A DNA stretch of 34,950 nt from JAAFIP01 sp043778205 (GCA_043778205.1 JAYWGO010000192.1:1-34950), one strand, 5' to 3'; numbered from the stretch's first letter, positions 9,985 through 18,556 are shown. The notes: generated from the sequence alone by a model not told the origin. A program made the numbers and translations.

Positions 9985-10887
9985 TTATTTTGAACTTGTT
10001 TCGCCCATGACCTGGTTGCGCTGTGGTGCTACTGCATCCATTTGCAGTGCATTATGTCGCAAGGCACTGATGACTGGCAAGGCAGCCAAGCTGGCCACCA
10101 CATGCTTTAAGCTATGGCCCGAAACCCAGCCCTGCGCGGCATCGAACACCCATGCATCGCCCAGCTCTAACAGCTTGGCCGCAGCATAAATGCCAATTAG
10201 CACGCCCCAGCGGATACCCAGGGCAGCAGATTGTGCGCGCTGGGTGCAGGCCCACAGTACCACGGCCATGCCGCCAAACTGCACCACCGCCCAGGGTGCA
10301 ATGACCCCCGCCAAACGCTGCAGCAAAATTGCAAATAACCCCGCAACTAATACAGTAGGCCAGGTCCAGCGCGCAGCACGCAAGCTGACCCGCTGGGCCG
10401 CTACCAAGCCCAGCACACCGGCAAAGGCTACGGCCATGCCTGCGCGGTCTAGCGCCAAGCCCCAAGCCTCTGGAGCCCAGTGGTAGAAGCTGGAGCTGAA
10501 AAACGTCAAGCCCAAGCCAACAAAAAATACCGTGGCCGCTTGGCGGGTGGCAGGCTGCACCCCAGGGGCGCGGTGCAGCGCCCGCAGGCCTGCCATGCTA
10601 ACCAGCAGGAAAGGTAAGTTGGTCAGCACGTCCATGGCATTGGGTATGCCCCACAGCACGCGTGCGTCTACAAACGGATGTCCGTGCGCGTACATATGGG
10701 TATGGCCGTGGGCATTAAGCTGTAAATGCATCAGCTGGGCTAGCTGGCTACCCCAGAGTGCGCCCCCTACCGCCAAGCTGGCCAGTAGCAGGCCCCAAGT
10801 AAGCAGGCGGCGCTCAGCAAGCGACCAAGGGGTGGGCAATGCGTGCGGGTATTGCCGCTGCGCTGACAAAGATGCATAAGAGGCCAT
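9985..10887 (-). CDS. CREST-superfamily (ceramidase/PAQR-like) membrane hydrolase
   Basis: A 300-residue membrane protein with about seven hydrophobic helices. The metal-site pattern of the CREST superfamily (alkaline ceramidase, PAQR, Per1, SID-1, TMEM8) is visible: Ser and His in SSSFYHWAPE, Asp in ALDRAGMAVAF, and HxxxH in GHSLKHVVASL near the C-terminus. These residues bind Zn in eukaryotic ceramidases and suggest hydrolysis of an amide or ester lipid. A His-rich external loop (NAHGHTHMYAHGHPF, about residues 58-72) could bind metal. The gene is followed after 9 bp by the transporter/acyltransferase fusion, which fits a lipid-release and re-acylation pathway. Substrate is unknown. The ribosome-binding site at the chosen ATG is weak. 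Confidence 0.78.
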   Translation of the reverse strand: MASYASLSAQRQYPHALPTPWSLAERRLLTWGLLLASLAVGGALWGSQLAQLMHLQLNAHGHTHMYAHGHPFVDARVLWGIPNAMDVLTNLPFLLVSMAGLRALHRAPGVQPATRQAATVFFVGLGLTFFSSSFYHWAPEAWGLALDRAGMAVAFAGVLGLVAAQRVSLRAARWTWPTVLVAGLFAILLQRLAGVIAPWAVVQFGGMAVVLWACTQRAQSAALGIRWGVLIGIYAAAKLLELGDAWVFDAAQGWVSGHSLKHVVASLAALPVISALRHNALQMDAVAPQRNQVMGETSSK

Positions 10888-11026
10888 AGTAAAGGTGACA
10901 CAGGTTGTTGAACACCATGCCAGTGTGCAACCGCAGCAGCGGTGCGCGGCAAGTAGCGGTGTAGCAGCGCACCAAACTACTGCGGGTACTACAGCGCGCT
11001 ACCCGTGCGCGAGCAGGACGATAGGT

Positions 11027-12307
11027 TTAGGCTGTAAAAACCGTCAGCACACCGGTGTAGCCATACAGATGCTGGTGGGCAATTTCGCCGCCTGCAAAAA
11101 AGCCTACCAAGGGCACATCGCCTAGGGCGTGGCGAATGATTTGCAGCTCGGCGCTGGGCGCGCCAAAGTGCGGGCCGCCCCGGCCAGCGCAGCTAATATA
11201 GACCGCCCCTGCGATGCGGCGTGCGGCGCTGGGTGCGGCATCGGCTTGGTCATCACCCAAACGCAGGGCACCTTCCAGCGACAGCTCTGCAGGCTCTAGC
11301 TCTTCGCGTATTTCAGCGCAAATGCGCACAAGGTCGCGGCGTGCAGCGGCTACGTTGCGCTCGCAAAACACCATGCTGCTGCCCTCTTGCACTTTGTCTG
11401 ACACGGCCACGCCTTTGCGCGCAGGGTCTAGGCCCATGATATGGCGCACCCGGGTGTCGCTGCCAAAGTTGCCCACCGGGGTAACGGCGCTGGCACCTGC
11501 GTCGGTCATGCCTACCAAGGTGGCGCGCAGTTTCTCCAGTGCTTCACGCGGCTGGTTCAGGCTCACACCCAGGTCTTGCAGCAGCAGGTCTAGCGCGGGT
11601 TGCCCGTCCAGGTGGGTGACTACGTTACCGTCGCAGCCTGTGACGGTGCGGGCGCTTGATTTTTTACCCGCAGCAGTGGTGATGGGCGCACAACCCTGCG
11701 TAACACGCGACAGCATGGCCACGCCACTGCCAAAAGCTACGCCGCTCAAGCCCCCGTGGAAGACCCCTGTTGCCCTGCCTTGGCCGCGCACATTGCCATT
11801 GCCGCTGACGGCAAATTGCACTGCTTGCGTGCGGCTGGCGGCCAAGCCGCCAAACAAATAGCCCGACTCGGTGCGGTCGGCTAGCTCTAGCAACAGTTCG
11901 GCCAGGTCAGACGTATTGCCGTCAGCGTGCACCAGAGCACTATGGGCATCAAAAAACCCATGCTGGGAGCCCAAGGGCGCCACGCCGCTGAACACGCGGT
12001 ACTGGTCACCTGGCAGTTCGCACAGCATCACAGCCAAGGCGGGCTCGTCAAAGTACTCCACGTTATTAGAGGCAATGCCTACCCCTACCGTGCCGGTCCA
12101 GTCGGGCACCGTAGGCAGCTGGTCGCTCAGGTGCGTCAAAATCGCCTCGGCATCGGCAGCGTAATGGTCGGTGATGTACACAATGGCCAGTGTGGGCTGC
12201 CCTGCGTAGTTGTGCAGCGCAATTTGCGCGCGCAGCTGGGCTAGCACCAAGCCGCATGCCATTTGCCACTGGGGGTGTGTGGCATGGCCAAAAGGGAACA
12301 GTTTCAC
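11027..12307 (-). CDS. FIST-domain sensory protein
   Basis: A 426-residue cytoplasmic protein matching the FIST N plus FIST C arrangement, a putative ligand-sensing module. Recognisable parts are the TGTVGVGIASNNVEYFDEPALAVML block, YLFGGLAASR, GLSGVAFGSGVAML, and the C-terminal VPLVGFFAGGEIAHQHLYGYTGVLTVF. Translation starts at a GTG whose first G is the last base of the phaM stop (TAGTG on the minus strand, 12305-12309), so the two genes are tightly coupled. FIST proteins usually pair with kinases or cyclic-nucleotide enzymes, and here none is adjacent. A link to storage-granule physiology is only suggested by the coupling. Confidence 0.9.
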   Translation of the reverse strand: MKLFPFGHATHPQWQMACGLVLAQLRAQIALHNYAGQPTLAIVYITDHYAADAEAILTHLSDQLPTVPDWTGTVGVGIASNNVEYFDEPALAVMLCELPGDQYRVFSGVAPLGSQHGFFDAHSALVHADGNTSDLAELLLELADRTESGYLFGGLAASRTQAVQFAVSGNGNVRGQGRATGVFHGGLSGVAFGSGVAMLSRVTQGCAPITTAAGKKSSARTVTGCDGNVVTHLDGQPALDLLLQDLGVSLNQPREALEKLRATLVGMTDAGASAVTPVGNFGSDTRVRHIMGLDPARKGVAVSDKVQEGSSMVFCERNVAAARRDLVRICAEIREELEPAELSLEGALRLGDDQADAAPSAARRIAGAVYISCAGRGGPHFGAPSAELQIIRHALGDVPLVGFFAGGEIAHQHLYGYTGVLTVFTA

Positions 12308-13071
12308 TATTTTTTTCCCTTAGTTTGGCCAGCGGCTGTGCGTGGGCTTGCTTTTTTAGGCGCGGGTGCTGCTTTGCGCACTTGGCTGGGCAATGGCTTG
12401 GGTGCCGATTTGGGCCCAGCAGCCGACATTCTTTGCAGCGTTTGGTTGGCTGCAGCGCCTGCGGTTTTGGCCATTTGGCCAGCGGTAGATTTTGCGGTGT
12501 TAAACGCCGTTTGGGTCATGGCCTTGGCCATATTCTTGGTGGTGTCCATGGCAGTTTTTTGGGCTGCATCTTTCATGGCGCTGCTGGCAATGGCACCAAA
12601 CTGTTGGGTTAGCGCACCCCACAGCTGCATCGGGTCAATGATGCCAGCTACTGGCATGCTGGCAGCACTGGCAGATTTTTTGCGCGGTGCAGGCTTTTTG
12701 CCTGTCACAGTTTCAACGGCTTTGTCTTTGGCGGTGCCCACCACTTGGGCTACGGTGTCTGCTGCTTTGAGCTTGAACGCGTTAGCGACATCGCCCATAT
12801 TAAAGTTCATGCCTTTCAGGGTGGCCAGTGTCATTTTTTGCACTTCCAGGGCCGTGATGGTAGCGGCCAAGGCACTGGCGTTTTGGTCTAGCCAAAACTG
12901 CACTGCTTTGAGCTCACTGATACGTTTGTCCAGCTCTTCCACGTTAAGCGTGGGGGCAACCCAGTTGGCCGGGTTGGGCAGTTGCGGGATATTTTGCGCC
13001 GCGCCTTTGGCAAGGTTTTGCAAAAAATCAAAACCGGGAACAAATTTACCGAAACTATTTGCGTCGCTCAT
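12307..13071 (-). CDS. phaM: Polyhydroxyalkanoate granule-associated protein, PhaM-type
   Basis: The 254-residue product begins with the PhaM block VPGFDFLQNL followed by WVAPTLNVEELDKRISELK and AVQFWLDQN. It ends in a Lys/Ala/Pro-rich tail (KSAPKPLPSQVRKAAPAPKK) like the DNA-binding tail of Cupriavidus PhaM. PhaM activates the PHB synthase PhaC and tethers granules to the nucleoid. The middle is rich in Ala, Thr and Met, with phasin-like helices. TAGGAG just upstream supports the ATG at 13069-13071. It overlaps the FIST gene by one base. No phaC or phaZ lies in the window. Confidence 0.88.
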   Translation of the reverse strand: MSDANSFGKFVPGFDFLQNLAKGAAQNIPQLPNPANWVAPTLNVEELDKRISELKAVQFWLDQNASALAATITALEVQKMTLATLKGMNFNMGDVANAFKLKAADTVAQVVGTAKDKAVETVTGKKPAPRKKSASAASMPVAGIIDPMQLWGALTQQFGAIASSAMKDAAQKTAMDTTKNMAKAMTQTAFNTAKSTAGQMAKTAGAAANQTLQRMSAAGPKSAPKPLPSQVRKAAPAPKKASPRTAAGQTKGKK

Positions 13072-13214
13072 GGGGGCTCCTAAGGTGCTGCAGTGAGTCT
13101 ACAGCTTACCGTACATTAGCAGCAAAAACCAGTGCGGCTAGCACTTGGCACTGAGACTAATGCCAATGGCCCTTAGGCAGACGCAACGCTGCCAGCCTGT
13201 CTAGTGCGGGCTTA

Positions 13215-13254
13215 CCCGCGTGCATTGGCCTGGCTAAAGGCCAATGCACGCGGG
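13215..13254. repeat. Perfect 17-bp inverted repeat, 6-nt loop
   Basis: The left arm CCCGCGTGCATTGGCCT (13215-13231) and right arm AGGCCAATGCACGCGGG (13238-13254) are exact reverse complements around GGCTAA. It lies 16 bp past the stop of the lipoprotein gene at 13271. There is no T-run on either strand, so it is not a textbook terminator. A shorter competing hairpin, GCGGG (13206-13210) with CCCGC (13215-13219), uses part of the left arm. Confidence 0.9.
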
Positions 13255-13270
13255 CGCAGCACACCCAACG

Positions 13271-13558
13271 CTATTTGGCTGCGCTGGCACCGTCCATCGG
13301 CGCAGAAGCGCTGGGCGCGGGCTCTGCAGCCGGTGTGGCCGCGCCTGGCGGCACTACCAGAGGGGGCGTGCTGCTGGCACCGCCGCCCGTCTTCCCTGCG
13401 TCTTTACAGCCTGTGATGGCCAGCAAGGCGGCGCTAAAAAATACCAACGCTGCTGCCCTGACCAGCCAGGCTGACGAAGCTGCGTGGTAGCGCGGGCCAG
13501 TGGTGAAGGTGGGCAAATGCTTAACGGTGGGTTGGGTGTGGTAAACAGAATGTGCCAT
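13271..13558 (-). CDS. Small putative lipoprotein
   Basis: A 95-residue product. After about 33 residues of ordinary sequence comes a hydrophobic helix (WLVRAAALVFFSAALLAITG) ending in a lipobox-like AITGC, followed by a Gly/Ala/Pro/Ser-rich tail typical of a low-complexity periplasmic linker. The start is uncertain: ATG 13556-13558 (MAHSVYHTQ) is the closest sensible choice, an upstream frame reaches 13645, and neither has a good ribosome-binding site. The long N-terminal region before the helix is unusual for a type II signal peptide, so a single-pass membrane anchor is the alternative. Not recognised otherwise. Confidence 0.55.
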   Translation of the reverse strand: MAHSVYHTQPTVKHLPTFTTGPRYHAASSAWLVRAAALVFFSAALLAITGCKDAGKTGGGASSTPPLVVPPGAATPAAEPAPSASAPMDGASAAK

Positions 13559-13860
13559 AGGGTGTGGTGCGGGTGAACGCACAGTTAAAGTTAAACAAGC
13601 CAACACCATACTGTGGACTGGCCGCATAGCGCAAGCGTTTGTCACACCCTGAGAGCAACGCTACACAATATTGCCTGCTTGGGGCGCGCTGTGTGTGAGC
13701 AAGTTAGCGCAAATGTACCTGGCATGCACGCATGTAACATTTTATAAAAAAAGGCCCATTACCCAAGGAAATGCTGCACGAGTAGCTCCTATTTTAATAG
13801 TATATGGAATTACTTTTATAAGCTTGGCATGGTAAAAATGGGGAAAGTACTGGCGCAATA
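13559..13860. other. Intergenic stretch between the small lipoprotein gene and hpf
   Basis: I see no convincing gene. The stretch holds one reverse-orientation copy of the dispersed element (13761-13800), AT-rich sequence around 13735-13750 and 13800-13825, and ends at the hpf terminator hairpin. A promoter for the lipoprotein gene probably lies in its left part, but no clear -35/-10 pair is visible. Confidence 0.6.
13761..13800 (-). repeat. Dispersed palindromic element, copy C (intergenic)
   Basis: On the minus strand it reads CTATTAAAATAGGAGCTACT, then CGTGCAGCATTTCCTTGGGT. It therefore includes the full left palindromic arm (CTATT..AATAG) that the shorter coding copies only partly keep. 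Confidence 0.85.
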
Positions 13861-13880
13861 AAGGCCGCAAAAGCGGCCTT
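13861..13880 (-). terminator. Intrinsic terminator of hpf
   Basis: AAGGCCGC (13861-13868) and GCGGCCTT (13873-13880) form a perfect 8-bp stem with an AAAA loop (TTTT on the hpf strand), 8 bp past the hpf stop codon. The trailing T-run on the minus strand is short (CCTTTATT). Confidence 0.8.
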
Positions 13881-13888
13881 GGTGGTGC

Positions 13889-14221
13889 TTACTGTAGGGT
13901 GCGTTTGGTCGATTCGTAATGGTGATTTTGAATCTTGGTTTTGTGGCGGTTAACCTGGCGGTCTAGCTTGTCTACCAAGTCGTCCACCGCAGCGTACAGG
14001 TCAGCGTGGCTGCTTTCGGCAAACAGGTCATTGCCTTTGACATGGATGTTGCACTCTGCGCGCTGGCGGCGCTCTTTTTCCTTTTGTTTTTCAACCGTGA
14101 GCAGGACTTTTACGTCGACAACCTGGTCAAAGTGGCGTGATATTCGATCGAGTTTGTTGGTCACATAGTTTCGCAGGGCGGGTGTAACTTCAAGATGGTG
14201 ACCACTGATCGTCAAGTTCAT
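13889..14221 (-). CDS. hpf: Ribosome hibernation promoting factor (short HPF/YhbH)
   Basis: The 110-residue product begins MNLTISGHHLEVTPALRNYV and contains the basic block KQKEKERRQRAECN and the conserved SHADLYAAVDDLVDKLDRQVNRHKTK. It binds the decoding centre of 70S ribosomes in stationary phase and promotes 100S dimer formation together with RMF-like factors. The length matches the short HPF form, without the dimerisation domain of long HPF. I chose ATG 14219-14221 because AGGAG lies upstream at the right distance. A longer frame to 14284 lacks this. rpoN, the usual neighbour, is absent from the window. A strong hairpin terminator follows. Confidence 0.96.
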   Translation of the reverse strand: MNLTISGHHLEVTPALRNYVTNKLDRISRHFDQVVDVKVLLTVEKQKEKERRQRAECNIHVKGNDLFAESSHADLYAAVDDLVDKLDRQVNRHKTKIQNHHYESTKRTLQ

Positions 14222-14428
14222 AAGGAGACTCCTATTTACTCTCGTTGCACAAAAGTCTGGTGCTGCGTTGACGCGCAGTCCCAAACACCTAAAAAACCAC
14301 CCGATCTATGCTTGAGGTCACTATGCACTAGAAGCTTTCGTTGCGCAATCTTGCGTTGCAACAATATGCAAGAAAAGTACATGCTTTGCTTGCTAAGCCT
14401 TTGATTTAGTTAAGTTAAATTTTTTAAA

Positions 14429-15664
14429 TTATTTTGCAACGGGCACTGAAGCTGGCGCACCAGGTGCTCCGTAAAGGGACAATTTGCCCACCAACCAAAT
14501 GCTAAGTACGGTAGCCGCCATGCCCAGCAGCGCATTGCCCCAATAGTGCTGCAACAGGCCGTTGGCATCACGGCTGATAACCAGGCCGCCAACAAAGGCC
14601 GCTACGCCCATAGCAGCCGACTGAACCGATGAATTGATTGCCATAAAGGTGCCTCGCAATTGGGGGTTGCCTGCCGCGCCGATGATGGCCATACCAGGAA
14701 TCATGCGGCCACCCATGCAAATAAAAAAAGTCGTAGATACCGCCAACATGCCCCACACCCCCAACGGCGCACTCACAGTCATCAGAAACATCGGCAGCAT
14801 GCCCACCAGCACCAAGCGGCGAAACGTGGTTTGCTTGCCTAGCTGGTCAGTCATGCGGCCTACCCAGCGCGCAGTCAGCAAAGTTGCCGTACCGCCGCAC
14901 AGGTAGATGTAGGGAATTTGCTGCGCCGTTAAGCCGCCATTAACCGTGGTGTAGATGGTGATATAGGGAATGACAGCAAAACCAGCGCCCATCAGCAGCG
15001 CGGTAAACACAAATGCCTTTTGGTGGTTACGGTCTTGCAGCACAAGGCCAATGTTGGCCAACGCCGAGCTGGGTGCACGGGCAAGGTGTTCTTTCAAAGG
15101 TGGCATGGTGAAGGCGGCCCCTGCTGCCAGCACGCCGCTGACGGCTGCAATGGCAATAAACGGCGCATGCCAGCCCCACTGCGCGGCTAAAAATAAACTC
15201 AGCGGCACGCCGGCCACGGTAGCCGCAGAAAAAGATGACATCACCAGCGCCATGGCGCGGCCGCGTCTTTCAAATGGAATCACATCGGCCACAATGGTTT
15301 GCGACAGGGCCGACAGCACGCCACCAAAGGCACCTGCGGCAATGCGTGCGGCCATCAGGCTGTCATACGTAGGTGCCAAGCCGCAGGCCAAGGTAGCCAG
15401 GCCAAACAGCACGTACAAAGACAAAAGTAGTTTTTTACGGCCAAAACGGTCAATGTACAAAGATGCCAGCAAGCCAGAGGCGCCCGCTGCAAAGGTGTAG
15501 GCCGACACCAGCAGGCCAAACTGTGCATCGCTGATGCGAAAGAGTTGCGTAAACTGGGGGCCCAGTGGCATCATCACCATAAAGTCAACAATGTGGGTGA
15601 ACTGAATGCCTGCGAGGGTGGCCAAAAGCCACAGCTCGCGCCGAGGGGTAAGCGCTGTTGTCAT
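14429..15664 (-). CDS. MFS drug/sugar efflux-type transporter
   Basis: A 411-residue protein with about 12 membrane helices. The MFS signature in the loop between helices 2 and 3 reads DRFGRKKLLLSLY, and the N-terminal helix has the FMVMMPLGPQF motif of the DHA1/AraJ-PbuE exporter group. The central loop PPLKEHLARAPSS separates the two halves. Substrate cannot be told from sequence. It diverges from the patatin gene with only 36 bp between starts, so their promoters must overlap or lie within the coding regions. The 3' flank is very AT-rich. No clear ribosome-binding site precedes the ATG. Confidence 0.9.
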   Translation of the reverse strand: MTTALTPRRELWLLATLAGIQFTHIVDFMVMMPLGPQFTQLFRISDAQFGLLVSAYTFAAGASGLLASLYIDRFGRKKLLLSLYVLFGLATLACGLAPTYDSLMAARIAAGAFGGVLSALSQTIVADVIPFERRGRAMALVMSSFSAATVAGVPLSLFLAAQWGWHAPFIAIAAVSGVLAAGAAFTMPPLKEHLARAPSSALANIGLVLQDRNHQKAFVFTALLMGAGFAVIPYITIYTTVNGGLTAQQIPYIYLCGGTATLLTARWVGRMTDQLGKQTTFRRLVLVGMLPMFLMTVSAPLGVWGMLAVSTTFFICMGGRMIPGMAIIGAAGNPQLRGTFMAINSSVQSAAMGVAAFVGGLVISRDANGLLQHYWGNALLGMAATVLSIWLVGKLSLYGAPGAPASVPVAK

Positions 15665-15700
15665 GTGTTGTGCTGCAAATTAACTAACTACTTTAACCCA

Positions 15701-17062
15701 ATGACCTTGTCTACGCTGATCAATGCCGGATTAACCCGCCCAGACAAGCCGCGCACGGCGCTGGTGCTGATGGGCGGCGGCGCGCGCACGGCCTACCAAG
15801 CTGGCGTGCTCAGTGCGCTGGCTGACATGCTGCGCTTGCAAGGGCCTAGCGCCATTGCATTGGGCACACAGGCCATGCCAAGCCCACCTGCCAGCGCCTC
15901 TGGCGCAGGGCAGGCTTTTCCGTTTCAGATCTTGGTTGGCACCTCAGCCGGGGCTTTGAACGCGAGCTTTTTAGCCTCGCGCGCTACTGACGGCCTGGCC
16001 GCGCTAGATGCGCTGGCACAATTTTGGCGTGCGCTGCGCTCACACCACGTCTACCAGCTGGACGTATCACCCTGGGTGCGCCTGAGCAAAATAGCCGCTG
16101 CGTGGAGCCTGTCCAAGCAGATTCGCGGTCACGGTGCCATGCTCAACAACATGCCCTTGGTAGACACACTGCACAAAAGCATCTCGCTGGGCGGCATTGA
16201 TGCCGCACTGGACAGCCAGGCACTGCATGCGCTGGCAGTCACAGCGTCCAGCTACAGCAGTGGCGTGCACTGGACTTTTTGCCACACACGGCGCGATGCC
16301 CGCCACGATGCCTGGATGCGGCCCGGCAGGCGCGCTGAGTTTGGCCCCGTCACGATCGAGCATTTGATGGCATCGAGTGCCATCCCGCTGATTTTCCCGT
16401 CAACCCCGCTGTGGGTAGATGGCGGGCAGGAGTTCTTTGGTGACGGCTCGATGCGGCAAACCTCACCGCTGTCGCCCGCCATGCACTTGGGTGCGCACAA
16501 GGTGCTGTGCATTGGCGTGGGCCAGCCCCAGCGCAGCAGTTTTGGTGGTTCTGGCGCTGGTTCCAGCACCGGTACCAGCTCTGGCGCAGGCAACCACAGC
16601 AAAGCGCAAGCCCCCAGCCTGGGCGGTATTTTGGGCCACGCTATGGCCAGCGTGTTCCACGACACGCTGCACAGCGACGTAGAGCAAGCCCAGCGCATGA
16701 ACCACACTCTGGGGCAACTGCCCCGCGAGGTGGCTGCGGTAATGCCCTACCGCAGCATCAATGTGATGAGCCTGCAGCCCAGCGAATCGCTGGACGACTT
16801 GGCCCTGCGCCATGTGGGAGAGCTGCCCGACTCGGCGCGCAACGCGCTGGCGGGCTTGGGCGCATTCGGGCCAGCTGGGAGGAATGGAAGCAGCGCGGGC
16901 AGTAGTGCAGGCAGCGCGGGCAGTAGTGCAGGCAGCGCGGGCGCTGCGGCCCTGGCCAGCTATTTGCTGTTCGAGCCGGGCTTTGTCACTGCCTTGATCG
17001 CCATGGGCCAGCGTGATGCCTATGCGCAAAAGACACAGCTGATGGAGTTTTTCAGCGCTTAA
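15701..17062 (+). CDS. Patatin-like phospholipase
   Basis: The 453-residue product has a patatin domain: oxyanion loop GGGARTAYQAGVL (about residues 25-37), nucleophile Ser82 in GTSAG, and catalytic Asp248 in GDGSMRQ. These predict a cytoplasmic lipid acyl hydrolase. Two Gly/Ser/Ala-rich linkers interrupt the C-terminal part. One lies after GVGQPQRSSFGG, and the second (about residues 393-420) is encoded by a 21-bp tandem repeat. I chose ATG 15701 (MTLSTLINAG) since the frame upstream to 15545 lies inside the divergent MFS gene. It is a probable single-gene transcript before corA. Confidence 0.92.
   Translation: MTLSTLINAGLTRPDKPRTALVLMGGGARTAYQAGVLSALADMLRLQGPSAIALGTQAMPSPPASASGAGQAFPFQILVGTSAGALNASFLASRATDGLAALDALAQFWRALRSHHVYQLDVSPWVRLSKIAAAWSLSKQIRGHGAMLNNMPLVDTLHKSISLGGIDAALDSQALHALAVTASSYSSGVHWTFCHTRRDARHDAWMRPGRRAEFGPVTIEHLMASSAIPLIFPSTPLWVDGGQEFFGDGSMRQTSPLSPAMHLGAHKVLCIGVGQPQRSSFGGSGAGSSTGTSSGAGNHSKAQAPSLGGILGHAMASVFHDTLHSDVEQAQRMNHTLGQLPREVAAVMPYRSINVMSLQPSESLDDLALRHVGELPDSARNALAGLGAFGPAGRNGSSAGSSAGSAGSSAGSAGAAALASYLLFEPGFVTALIAMGQRDAYAQKTQLMEFFSA
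16892..16942 (+). repeat. In-frame 21-bp tandem repeat in the patatin gene
   Basis: The unit AGCGCGGGC plus AGTAGTGCAGGC occurs about 2.4 times without mismatch and encodes the linker SAGSSAG repeated. Because the unit is a multiple of three, copy-number change would alter linker length without a frameshift. Confidence 0.85.
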
Positions 17063-17324
17063 GCACTGCACACACGCATCTTTCAAGGATAATCGCGGCA
17101 TCTTCATTTTTGGAGTTTGTTTTGGAAACCACCCCTAGTTGGTAGCTTCCTGCGACCTGTACTGCAAGGCTTGGCCCTGGCCTCTTTGGCCCCTTTAGCC
17201 AACGGTTGGCTGCCTTGCCCCGCACCGGCCGTATGGAAGCAAGCCCTGCTTTTTAGTCCGGTGCGCACACTGTTGTTTACAGCAACCCCGCGCCCACCCC
17301 CCATCCCTTCGTTCGGAGTGCGCC

Positions 17325-18311
17325 ATGCTCAACATCTTTACCCTGGCCAACGGCCGCTTGTTCCAAGAAGAAATCGAATCTTTGGAAGAGCTCACCAAGT
17401 TCCAGCCCATTTGGGTCGACCTGGAAGCCCCCACGCCCGAAGAAAAGGCCTGGATTAAACAACACTACGGCCTGAGCATTCCCGACGATGCGATGGACGA
17501 AGACATTGAAGAGTCCGCCAGGTTCTACGAATCCGACAACGGTGACCTGCACATTCGGTCTGACTTTTTAATTGAAGACAACGCCGACTCGCGCACCGAG
17601 CGGGTGGCATTTATTTTAAATCTGCACAACGCAGAGCTTAAAAGCAAGGGCGTGCTGTTTTCTATCCACGATGAAGACGTGCCCGTGTTTCGCCTGCTGC
17701 GCATGCGCGCGCGCCGCTTGCCAGGGCTGATCGAAGACTCCCGCGATGTGCTGCTCAAACTCTACGATGCCGATGCCGAATACTCTGCCGATGCGCTAGA
17801 AGGTGTGCACGACGCGCTAGAGCACATCAGCGGCAAAGTGCTCAGCGGCGCAGTCACCGACGAAGTGGCCGCCGAGGTGCTGGCCACCATTGCCAAAGAA
17901 GAAGATTTGAACGGCCGCATTCGCCGCAACATGATGGACACGCGCCGCGCCTTAAGTTTTATGATGCGCAGCCGCATGCTGTCGGGTGAGCAAAACGACG
18001 AGGCCCGGCAGATTTTGCGCGACATTGATTCGCTGGACAGCCACACGGTATTTTTGTTCGACAAAATCAACTTTTTGATGGACGCTACGGTGGGTTTTAT
18101 CAACATCAACCAAAACAAAATCATCAAGATTTTCTCAGTCGCTAGCGTGGCCCTGCTGCCGCCCACGTTGATTGCCAGCATTTACGGCATGAACTTTGTG
18201 CACATGCCGGAGCTGGCGCAGACCTGGGGTTACCCGGCAGCCTTGGCCCTGATGGCCTGCTCTGCGGTGTTGCCTATGCTGTATTTTCGCAAGCGGGGGT
18301 GGTTGAAGTAG
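17325..18311 (+). CDS. corA: CorA-family magnesium/divalent cation transporter
   Basis: The 328-residue product has a long soluble N-terminal funnel and two C-terminal membrane helices. The pore signature YGMN follows the first helix (LLPPTLIASIYGMNFVHMPEL), and the C-terminal end KRGWLK is typical of CorA. It imports Mg2+ (and Co2+/Ni2+) as a pentamer driven by membrane potential. CGGAG lies about 8 nt before the ATG at 17325. The 262-bp gap behind the patatin gene contains no convincing gene. A weak GATAAT at 17088-17093 is a possible -10 box without a good -35. Confidence 0.96.
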   Translation: MLNIFTLANGRLFQEEIESLEELTKFQPIWVDLEAPTPEEKAWIKQHYGLSIPDDAMDEDIEESARFYESDNGDLHIRSDFLIEDNADSRTERVAFILNLHNAELKSKGVLFSIHDEDVPVFRLLRMRARRLPGLIEDSRDVLLKLYDADAEYSADALEGVHDALEHISGKVLSGAVTDEVAAEVLATIAKEEDLNGRIRRNMMDTRRALSFMMRSRMLSGEQNDEARQILRDIDSLDSHTVFLFDKINFLMDATVGFININQNKIIKIFSVASVALLPPTLIASIYGMNFVHMPELAQTWGYPAALALMACSAVLPMLYFRKRGWLK

Positions 18312-18498
18312 CGGTTACCGCAGAGCGCTGGCTTGGTTAGTGCCGGGTGAGATAGCGGCGCGCTACCCGTATTGAACACGTCGTCTTTGCCGGAGACTGC
18401 CGGTAGTGCGCTACTTTGGTCGTACACGCGAAACCACGCAAGACTCAAATAACACCGTGGCAAACATAGCAACAAAAGTTTTAAGACGTTTTAGCCCT

Positions 18499-18540
18499 AT
18501 GGCCCAAGGAAATACTGCACAGGTAGCTACTAATTTAGGA
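18499..18540 (-). repeat. Dispersed palindromic element, copy D (intergenic)
   Basis: On the minus strand it reads TCCTAAATTAGTAGCTACC, then TGTGCAGTATTTCCTTGGGC. It lies just past the stop of the oxidoreductase gene, in the convergent gap with corA (18312-18556), which otherwise shows nothing I can name. Confidence 0.8.
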
Positions 18541-18556
18541 GTCTAACTGCCAACTC

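Noticed and set aside
15545..15700. N-terminal extension of the patatin-like protein
   Set aside because: The extra 52 codons lie mostly inside the divergent MFS gene and do not resemble a patatin leader; ATG 15701 is preferred.
17117..17458. Possible small gene before and over the corA start
   Set aside because: It overlaps the first 130 bases of corA in another frame, has Pro/Leu-rich random composition and no ribosome-binding site.
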